DNA of 13,487 nt. It comes from Clostridia bacterium (GTDB lineage: Bacteria > Bacillota > Clostridia > Oscillospirales > CAG-272). Below, piece after piece: positions 8,354-13,487 of this stretch. The stretch is from the NCBI GenBank assembly GCA_017395885.1, contig JAFQNM010000181.1:1-13487 (forward strand), written 5' to 3'. The position numbers and the translations under genes were made by a program. Positions within the stretch are counted from its first letter, which is position 1; each line of letters opens with the position of its first letter. Under the pieces are notes generated by a model that searched no databases, was not told the origin of the DNA, and worked only from the letters and a program-made list of their open reading frames with translations.

Positions 8354-9859
8354 ATGGGAAACTACAATTCAACCAAAGCAGAGGTAAAGAACTACATATG
8401 TGCGAGAACGCCCCTTGTGGTGGTGGATTCTCCCGAGAGAGAAAGAGTGGAAAGGCTCCTTCTTGAGATAAGCACAGAGCTTGATATACGTATCGGGTAT
8501 TATACCGATGCAAAGCAGGTCTCCGTAATAGGCGGAGAGGGAACAAAGGATGCAGATAATGATCCTCTGTCCTTTATTGCGTCATATTTCAGAAAGAACA
8601 GAAACTCTACCTTTGCCTTCGGAGATGTTAAGCGCATAAGTGAGGATAACGTTTATTCCAGAGAGGTGCTCAATATTCTATACCTTGCCAAGGAAATGAA
8701 TTGTACCCTTATTCTTATAACGGCAGATACGGTATGGTCAAGGCTGAGCCAGTTTGGAATGCTCACAACCCTTGATTATCCGGATATGAACGAAAGAACA
8801 GAGCAGATAGAGACCTTTGTCAGAACATACCGTTCAAGATATCCCATAAGCCTCAGTGAGGAGGATATCAGAATGGCGGCCACTCTCCTTCGAGGATTCA
8901 CCGAGATACAGATAGATAACATCCTTTCAACAACGCTGATAAATAACAGAGGCCTTGCTAAGGAGCATCTCTATGAGCTGACAGGGCAAAAGAGCAGGCT
9001 CTATTCCTCTGTTTCCAGCATACAGAAGGTAAACGTTTCAAGAGAGCTTACAGTTTCCGGTCTTGAGGTGCTGAAGGGGTGGCTTGAAGAAAAGAAAAAC
9101 GTATTCTTTGCCTCGGATGAGGCGCTGAGAGAGAGGGATCTGACAACGCCGAAGGGAATCCTTCTTTGCGGAGTACCCGGATGCGGAAAGTCGCTCTCGG
9201 CAAAAATGGTATCAAAGGAGTGGGAGCTTCCCCTGTTTCGCTTTGACCTCGGTACCATCTATGATAAATGGGTGGGCGAGAGTGAAAAGAAAATGAAGGA
9301 GGCCCTGCGGTTTATAGATAACGTTTCTCCCTGCGTTGTTTGGGTGGATGAGATAGAAAAGGCCCTCTCCGTATCCGATTCGGGAAACGACACGGGTAAG
9401 AGAGTGCTTGGTCAGTTTTTGTTCTGGCTGCAGGAGTCTACCAGCAGAGTGTTCCTTGTTGCAACGGCAAACGATATAACGGCATTGCCTGCAGAGCTGT
9501 TCAGAAAGGGACGATTCTCTGAGATATTCTTTATAGACCTGCCCACCGAGGAGGAGCGCAAGGCAACCATATTGCAGTATGGAAAGAGATCGCTGCATAT
9601 GAGCTTTAGCGAAGAGGAGCTGGATGTGCTTTCAAAAACAGCAGAGGGCTTCTCTTATTCCGATATAGAGTATGCAATTAAGGATGCAGCCCAGCTTGCC
9701 CTGAGAGAGGGGCAAGCGGCAGTCAATTTTGAGCTTGTATGTGAAAAGTTCAAAGAGATCGTTCCCATCTCCCGAAGCAATCCGGAAATGCTTGAAAAGA
9801 TCCGTAAGTGGGGAGAAGAAAGAGCAGTAGCGGCATCCGAAAGAAAGGAACGTGCATAA
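8354..9859 (+). CDS. AAA+ ATPase, Ycf46-like
   Basis: The 501-residue product has an N-terminal domain (about 1-210; opening region YICARTPLVVVDSPERERVE) and a classical AAA module. Visible motifs are Walker A GVPGCGKS (273-280), pore-loop-like KWVGESEKK (305-313), Walker B VVWVDE (328-333), sensor 1 TAND (371-374), the second region of homology with arginines R384 and R387 in FRKGRF, and the sensor-2 region GFSYSDIEYA. The phrase LTTPKGILLCGVPGCGKS and the N-terminal domain match the cyanobacterial/plastid Ycf46 type. The KWxGESEK pore loop is the form seen in Vps4, katanin and spastin. No HExxH zinc protease motif follows, so it is not FtsH. It probably acts as a cytoplasmic ring ATPase that remodels protein assemblies, here plausibly the coiled-coil membrane proteins encoded around it. 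Only a weak GGTGAG precedes the ATG. Confidence 0.9.
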   Translation: MGNYNSTKAEVKNYICARTPLVVVDSPERERVERLLLEISTELDIRIGYYTDAKQVSVIGGEGTKDADNDPLSFIASYFRKNRNSTFAFGDVKRISEDNVYSREVLNILYLAKEMNCTLILITADTVWSRLSQFGMLTTLDYPDMNERTEQIETFVRTYRSRYPISLSEEDIRMAATLLRGFTEIQIDNILSTTLINNRGLAKEHLYELTGQKSRLYSSVSSIQKVNVSRELTVSGLEVLKGWLEEKKNVFFASDEALRERDLTTPKGILLCGVPGCGKSLSAKMVSKEWELPLFRFDLGTIYDKWVGESEKKMKEALRFIDNVSPCVVWVDEIEKALSVSDSGNDTGKRVLGQFLFWLQESTSRVFLVATANDITALPAELFRKGRFSEIFFIDLPTEEERKATILQYGKRSLHMSFSEEELDVLSKTAEGFSYSDIEYAIKDAAQLALREGQAAVNFELVCEKFKEIVPISRSNPEMLEKIRKWGEERAVAASERKERA

Positions 9860-9860
9860 A

Positions 9861-11576
9861 ATGAGCAACTATGATCTACAGATGGAGCTCAACTCGCTTG
9901 AGAACAAGCTGCGAAGGCTTGAGGAGTACAATGCAGAGCTGAGATACGATCTTTCAACTATAGCAAACGGCGTCAGCAACGCAAACAACCGCCTTGAGAA
10001 CTATAATGCAGAGGTTCGCGGTGTGCTGGATAGCTGCAATAACGTAATGATCTCCTCCCATAATACGGTGCTTGCGGCAATAGAGCTGCAGGCAGAGATC
10101 GACAAAATGTATGCAAGATTCAAGAACGTGGAGCTTGCCCATAAAAAGATCCGCGCTTGCAATAACAAAAAGTATTATGATTTTGCCAATTACCGAACCG
10201 TCAGAAAGATCGTCCAGGGAATGATGGATAATCTTGACGTGAATATGGTAAGCGATGGAGTAATAACAAAATCCATAGAGGTCCAGCATCTTCAGATCCC
10301 CGATTATTGGCTGACCTGCGTTCTCATCAGCATAATGGCATGGCGAAATGACGACAGAGCCCTTGCAGACAGAGCAATGGCGAAGGCTGTCAGACTGGAG
10401 AAGAAGGATAGTGCCATATTCTATATGCTGTTCAACCTGAGAATGGGCAGAGAAGAGGCTGCGCTGAAATGGTTCTATACGTATCAGGAGTGCGAGCTGA
10501 AGGGCAGCGACCAGAGAAACTTCCTTATGCTTTTCTCCCTTATTTCAAAAACTCTTGCCGATACGGTGGACGAGCATACGAAGGATGAGATATTCACCTT
10601 TATCAAAAAGGTCATTGAGGCAAATATGAGGTCATCCGGATATAGCGAGGATGCAATAATTGAGCAGATCAGAGGCTATTTCAACAGAATGGAGCCTGCT
10701 GACCAGCTTAAATACAGCCTGCTTCGCAAGTGCTGCAGCGAGTTCGCTCAGATGACCGATGTTATGATGAAGGCAAAGAATAATATTAATATTCTTGAGT
10801 TCATACTCCGAACGGTGAACGTGCCCGAGGAGGAGAAGAATACCTTTATCAAGGGCTTTATTGATGAAGTTATCGCCAGACCAAATGCTCACGAAAAGGA
10901 CGTATATGATGAGATAGAGCGAAACGAAATGATCATCAGATACGGAGGCGATACAGAGGCAGCAGCAGAGAGCTACAGTGCCCTTTGCAAGAAGAAGGCC
11001 AACGAGCTGAATCTTATTGCAGAAATGGTGGACTGGATATACGAGAGAGATAGCCAGGATGTTAACGGTCAGGTGCGCCTAAGTATGTTCACCCTCACAA
11101 AGCTCCTTCAGGCAAAGGCGGCAGAGTGCCATGCAGAGAATTACCGAAGAATGGTGAAATATACATATCCCATAACGCTGGGAGAGTATTCGACAAATGC
11201 CGATTTTAAAAACGAGGAGGGCGAGCTTGAAAAGATAAATGCCTTCTATACAGAGAGAAAGAACGCAGAGCTTAAGCAGATAAAAAGCTGGCCTGCCTTT
11301 GTAGGATTTGGTCTTGGAGTGGCGGCAGCTGTAGGCTCATTCTTTGCAGGCTTCTGGCTGTTAATAGTAACGGCGGGATGTGCTATTTACGGAGCGGGAA
11401 CACTTCTTTCCAACCGATCAAAGAAAAAGCATATAGAGCAGAGATGCCGTGAAAGCATCAAGGCCACCGGTGCTCAGATGAAGAAGCTGTTTGGCGAGTT
11501 CAGAGAGTACAGAGCCGAGTTTGAAGAATACGATGCATATTATGACCGTATAGAGAACGAGCTCAATAAGATCTGA
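9861..11576 (+). CDS. Coiled-coil protein with C-terminal membrane hairpin, paralogue C
   Basis: The 571-residue product is the third member of the family encoded at 4279 and 6045. It has an N-terminal coiled coil (about 1-100, LNSLENKLRRLEEYNAEL), core motifs YWL (149-151), NLRMGR (192-197) and LKWF (202-205), and the later YGGDTEAAAESY block. A hydrophobic hairpin lies at about 478-516 and a highly charged tail follows. ATG 9861 follows the ATPase stop by one base; AAAGGA at 9844-9849 lies about 11 bases upstream. A GTG at 9852 is in frame but only 2 bases from that site, so it is less likely. The gene is separated from its two paralogues by three genes, including the AAA+ ATPase, and is the last gene before the operon terminator. 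The family is not recognised. Confidence 0.86.
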   Translation: MSNYDLQMELNSLENKLRRLEEYNAELRYDLSTIANGVSNANNRLENYNAEVRGVLDSCNNVMISSHNTVLAAIELQAEIDKMYARFKNVELAHKKIRACNNKKYYDFANYRTVRKIVQGMMDNLDVNMVSDGVITKSIEVQHLQIPDYWLTCVLISIMAWRNDDRALADRAMAKAVRLEKKDSAIFYMLFNLRMGREEAALKWFYTYQECELKGSDQRNFLMLFSLISKTLADTVDEHTKDEIFTFIKKVIEANMRSSGYSEDAIIEQIRGYFNRMEPADQLKYSLLRKCCSEFAQMTDVMMKAKNNINILEFILRTVNVPEEEKNTFIKGFIDEVIARPNAHEKDVYDEIERNEMIIRYGGDTEAAAESYSALCKKKANELNLIAEMVDWIYERDSQDVNGQVRLSMFTLTKLLQAKAAECHAENYRRMVKYTYPITLGEYSTNADFKNEEGELEKINAFYTERKNAELKQIKSWPAFVGFGLGVAAAVGSFFAGFWLLIVTAGCAIYGAGTLLSNRSKKKHIEQRCRESIKATGAQMKKLFGEFREYRAEFEEYDAYYDRIENELNKI

Positions 11577-11582
11577 ATAAAG

Positions 11583-11615
11583 AAGCCTCCTGCGGTTTTT
11601 CCGCAGGAGGCTTTT
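11583..11615 (+). terminator. Factor-independent terminator ending the SPFH/AAA+ operon
   Basis: A perfect 13-bp stem (11583-11595 with 11601-11613) encloses a five-T loop and runs into a T-tract. It starts 7 bases after the last operon stop. The A-rich left flank means it could also stop transcripts from the opposite direction. Confidence 0.95.
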
Positions 11616-11671
11616 GTATGCTTTCATAGCTTAAGCACATCTCCCCCCCTCTTTGGCACCTTGCTCCTGCC

Positions 11672-11700
11672 TTGACATATTGGGGCCGGTGTGATAAAAT
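11672..11700 (+). promoter_or_regulatory. Sigma-A promoter of the sialidase-fold gene
   Basis: A perfect -35 TTGACA (11672-11677) is separated by 17 bases from a -10 TAAAAT (11695-11700), one mismatch from consensus. A TGA just before it makes an extended -10 (TGN). Transcription would begin near 11707, leaving a leader of about 23 bases. A GTG at 11691 lies inside this promoter, which rules it out as the start of the gene. Confidence 0.85.
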
Positions 11701-11729
11701 CAAAATATAAAAAGAAAGGATGTGTTCAT

Positions 11730-12803
11730 ATGTTTCGTAAAATAGCAGAGGGCGATGTTTTCGCAACCAAGGAGGTCTGCGCAACAAGCGGCCCCAGATG
11801 TGCCGTTCTTCCTGATGGCGGTATTCTTTGTACCTTTATGATCAATTCCAAGGGCGGAGCAAACGATTTTGTTCCTATGGCGGCTTATGCCGAAAAGGGA
11901 CTTGATTTCAAGGCTGCAGAGGCAGTCTGGCCCTCTCTCAAGGGTAAGGAATCTCTCTTTGGCTCTGTGAGATGCGGCAGCGATGGAATGTATTCAATTT
12001 CAGGTCAGGTATTCCCCATTGCATATGAGGGTGAGGATTTCTGGTCCGATGAGGCTATGGGTATGAAGGAGAATAAGGTGTTCTTCTCCCTCTCGGCAGA
12101 TGGAAAAAGCTTTCCCATTCCCGAGGAGATAGAGCTCCCCTTCTATGCCTCCGCAGAGCAGCCCGGCGGCCTCCTTACAGAGGAGGGTGGCAAGTATACG
12201 ATGATCTATACCCCCTATCCCACCATCGAGAAAAGGGAAGAGGTTGATAATACCTGTATGGTTATTCTCCGCAGCCGTGACGGAGGCAAGACCTTTGATG
12301 CCAAAAAGTTCGGTATGATCGAGGGAGACAGCCAGTATGCAGAAAGCTGGATAACAAGACTTACAGACGGACGCCTCGTTGTTTCCACCTGGCAGACCGC
12401 AAGCGAAAATTCAAGCCAGTATCTCCTCTCCGAGGATGACGGCGAGACCTTCAAGGGGCCCTATGCTCAGCCCTTTAAGGGACAGAGCACGGGCATTGCT
12501 GCTTGGGAGGACGGAAGCGTTCTTATCGCATATAACCAGAGAAAGCACGGCACGGTAGGTGTTTGGCTTGCAATGGAAAGGTTTGGCGAGAACGGAAGCC
12601 TTGAGCTTCTTGAAAACGAGCCGGTATGGGAGGCTCAGACCGCTACCAAAACAGGAGACAGCACCGATTTCGGTCAGTGGACAGACTTTTCCTTCGGAGA
12701 GCCCTCCGTAACGGTTCTTCCCGACAATTCTCTCCTTGTGACACTCTGGTATCAGCAGGGAGACGTTAACGGTATCCGCTACGTTCATCTCGTAAGAGAA
12801 TAA
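11730..12803 (+). CDS. Sialidase-fold (BNR/Asp-box) glycosidase-like protein, cytoplasmic
   Basis: The 357-residue product has a six-bladed-propeller signature. Two clear Asp boxes are SRDGGKTF (182-189) and SEDDGETF (234-241), with a degenerate one near ADGKSF (123-128). Sialidase-like strands are also present: SGPRCAVLPDG (20-30), AESWITRLTDGRL (204-216) and GEPSVTVLPD (323-332). The usual FRIP motif is not obvious and I cannot assign the arginine triad with certainty, so hydrolysis of sialic acid is not shown; some members of this fold act on other sugars or only bind. There is no signal peptide or anchor, unlike most secreted gut sialidases, so it probably acts in the cytoplasm on imported glycans. 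ATG 11730 has AAAGGA at 11715-11720. It has its own promoter and is flanked by terminator-like hairpins, so it is a single-gene unit. Confidence 0.8.
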   Translation: MFRKIAEGDVFATKEVCATSGPRCAVLPDGGILCTFMINSKGGANDFVPMAAYAEKGLDFKAAEAVWPSLKGKESLFGSVRCGSDGMYSISGQVFPIAYEGEDFWSDEAMGMKENKVFFSLSADGKSFPIPEEIELPFYASAEQPGGLLTEEGGKYTMIYTPYPTIEKREEVDNTCMVILRSRDGGKTFDAKKFGMIEGDSQYAESWITRLTDGRLVVSTWQTASENSSQYLLSEDDGETFKGPYAQPFKGQSTGIAAWEDGSVLIAYNQRKHGTVGVWLAMERFGENGSLELLENEPVWEAQTATKTGDSTDFGQWTDFSFGEPSVTVLPDNSLLVTLWYQQGDVNGIRYVHLVRE

Positions 12804-12804
12804 A

Positions 12805-12831
12805 AGAAAGCACTGAATAGCAGTGCTTTCT
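12805..12831 (+). terminator. Hairpin after the sialidase-fold gene, likely terminator
   Basis: A perfect 11-bp stem (12805-12815 with 12821-12831) with a five-base loop follows the stop codon at once. Its right arm carries TTTCT but the following tract is not T-rich, so termination may be moderate. Its last two bases overlap the next hairpin. Confidence 0.6.
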
Positions 12832-13022
12832 GCTTGTCGATAAAGTTATCGAAAAGCAGCCTCAGGCTGTAGAGAAGGATGCAGATTCCGTCAATTCAAG
12901 TCCGTCGGATGGGTTCCCCGAAAGTGAGCTTGCGAGCTTTTTTGGGTGCTGTCAGCGTACAAAGGTACGGCAGGACTTGAAAGGGCGAAAAGCTTGAAAT
13001 CCCCTGATTCTCAGGGGATTTC
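12830..13022 (+). ncRNA. Candidate structured RNA or dispersed intergenic repeat
   Basis: A dense set of pairings fills this non-coding stretch. First comes a hairpin 12830-12859 (6 bp, one mismatch, 7 bp). A small CAGCC/GGCTG hairpin is next. Then a 9-bp closing stem (12895-12903 with 12973-12981) encloses two inner hairpins: one has arms including CCC, AAA and AGCT against AGCT, TTT and GGG (about 12917-12946), and the other has CGTAC/GTACG capped by AAAG (12956-12969). The enclosed part looks like a three-way junction. It is followed closely by a perfect terminator. I do not recognise a riboswitch class. It could instead be a repeat element copied around the genome. It lies too far from the TIR gene, behind a terminator and with a separate promoter, to be its leader. 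Confidence 0.4.
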
Positions 13023-13025
13023 TTT
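12996..13025 (+). terminator. Factor-independent terminator closing the structured intergenic element
   Basis: A perfect 12-bp stem (12996-13007 with 13011-13022), GC-rich in the middle, with a TTC loop, runs into TTTAATAC. It would end any transcript from the sialidase-fold gene or from the structured element, and insulates the TIR gene. Confidence 0.85.
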
Positions 13026-13030
13026 AATAC

Positions 13031-13071
13031 AGCTTTAATTATTTGTTGATTTTGCTTTTTCAATTAAAGCT
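13031..13071. repeat. AT-rich perfect inverted repeat, 10-bp arms
   Basis: Arms AGCTTTAATT (13031-13040) and its exact reverse complement (13062-13071) flank a 21-base T-rich spacer. It may be a terminator for reverse-strand transcripts, an edge of a mobile repeat, or chance in AT-rich DNA. The rest of the stretch to 13160 is AT-rich, with no gene or clear signal seen. Confidence 0.4.
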
Positions 13072-13173
13072 TCGATTTGGCTGTCTTTGTTTTGATACAT
13101 TTTTCTTAGTATACAAATGTAATACTGTTACGTATGAACTGTGAACAATTATTATTAATTTGTTTGCATATTG

Positions 13174-13202
13174 TTGCATTTTCGTAAAGCGTTTGGTATA
13201 AT
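13174..13202 (+). promoter_or_regulatory. Extended -10 promoter of the TIR-domain gene
   Basis: A perfect TATAAT (13197-13202) is preceded by TGG, giving an extended -10. The -35 is weak: TTGCAT at 13174-13179 with a 17-base spacer. TTGCAT also occurs at 13164-13169, exactly 10 bases (one helical turn) upstream, which could be a regulator site overlapping the -35. The likely start of transcription is near 13209, leaving a leader of about 24 bases. Confidence 0.7.
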
Positions 13203-13232
13203 TGATGTAATATTATTATAGGTAGGTATGCC

Positions 13233-13487
13233 ATGAACGCTCCTGTCCCCTATCAGGGAAAAGAAAGATATATTTTTATAAGCTATTCTCACAGAGATAC
13301 TGATAAGGTGTTTCCCATTATTTCAACTTTAATGGAAAACGGCTACCGTGTATGGTATGACCAGGGAATCGACCCCGGCACGGAGTGGGATGAGAATATT
13401 GCAATGCATATAAACGAGTGCGGCTACTTTGTTGCATTTATGTCAAGCAACTATCTGGGCTCAAATAACTGCAAGGATGAGCTTAAC
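13233..13487 (+). CDS. TIR-domain protein, N-terminal part (cut by window end)
   Basis: Eighty-five codons are visible, with no stop before the window edge. Residues 11-85 form the start of a bacterial TIR domain: strand A with FISYSHRD (15-22), helix A, then NGYRVWYDQGIDPGTEWDENI (the BB-loop region), strand D FVAFMSSNYLGS, and NCKDEL (79-84). In that last motif E83 is in the position of the catalytic glutamate of NAD-cleaving TIR domains. Such proteins are common in Clostridia. Some are defence NADases or second-messenger synthases, while others have unknown C-terminal domains that cannot be seen here. ATG 13233 is preceded by GGTAGG (13221-13226); an ATG at 13228 meets a stop after one codon. 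It has its own promoter, so any link with the upstream operon is by position only. Confidence 0.88.
   Translation, partial: MNAPVPYQGKERYIFISYSHRDTDKVFPIISTLMENGYRVWYDQGIDPGTEWDENIAMHINECGYFVAFMSSNYLGSNNCKDELN

Noticed and set aside
9154..9859. AAA+ gene as an FtsH-type membrane protease
   Set aside because: There are no N-terminal membrane helices and no HExxH zinc motif after the AAA module; the N-terminal domain and phrasing fit the Ycf46 type.
12804..12900. Possible short peptide on the reverse strand through the hairpin region after the sialidase-fold gene
   Set aside because: The frame has no convincing start or ribosome binding site and is better explained as read-through of palindromic DNA.
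13092..13115. Alternative promoter TTGATA ... TATACA upstream of the TIR gene
   Set aside because: The spacer is only 12 bases, too short for sigma-A, and the site is far from the gene compared with the good extended -10 at 13197.
1..13487. CRISPR array, tRNA or rRNA genes, insertion sequences
   Set aside because: No regularly spaced direct repeats, no tRNA-like cloverleaf with a recognisable anticodon arm and T-loop, no rRNA signature and no transposase frame were seen.

Overview
The window looks like chromosomal DNA from an anaerobic, probably gut-associated Firmicute of the Clostridia (Oscillospiraceae/Ruminococcaceae-like). This rests on strong AGGAG-type ribosome binding sites, one-directional tightly packed genes, intermediate GC, sigma-A type promoters and factor-independent terminators; the exact taxon is inference. 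Every supported gene lies on the + strand.

Layout. Positions 1-233 are the 3' end of a probable TetR-family regulator. Only 24 bases later begins a nine-gene, closely spaced run (258-11576) that ends at a very strong terminator (11583-11613). In order it encodes an SPFH-domain protein with three C-terminal zinc ribbons (relative of B. subtilis YdjI, COG4260); a four-helix membrane protein with a cytoplasmic helical tail; a 664-residue protein with an N-terminal zinc ribbon and a long helical body; a coiled-coil protein with a C-terminal membrane hairpin (paralogue A); a second such protein (paralogue B); a 59-residue acidic small protein; a 166-residue helical protein whose start codon overlaps the previous stop; a Ycf46-like AAA+ ATPase with a Vps4/katanin-like pore loop; and a third coiled-coil/membrane-hairpin protein (paralogue C).

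How the genes may work together. The run looks like a membrane-associated assembly: an SPFH scaffold, zinc-ribbon adaptors, an integral membrane partner, three related tail-anchored coiled-coil proteins, and an AAA+ motor that could remodel them. The nearest known logic is the Bacillus ydjFGHI membrane-stress module (PspA, two membrane proteins, an SPFH adaptor), but no PspA is seen here and the AAA+ plus three paralogues are extra. The function is not known to me; this is the best candidate for an undescribed system in the window.

After the terminator comes a separately transcribed gene (11730-12803) for a cytoplasmic sialidase-fold (BNR/Asp-box) protein, with a near-consensus promoter. The 429-base gap 12804-13232 holds a series of hairpins, a possible three-way-junction structured RNA or dispersed repeat, a strong terminator, an AT-rich inverted repeat and a good extended -10 promoter. 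That promoter reads into the N-terminal part of a TIR-domain protein cut off by the window end.
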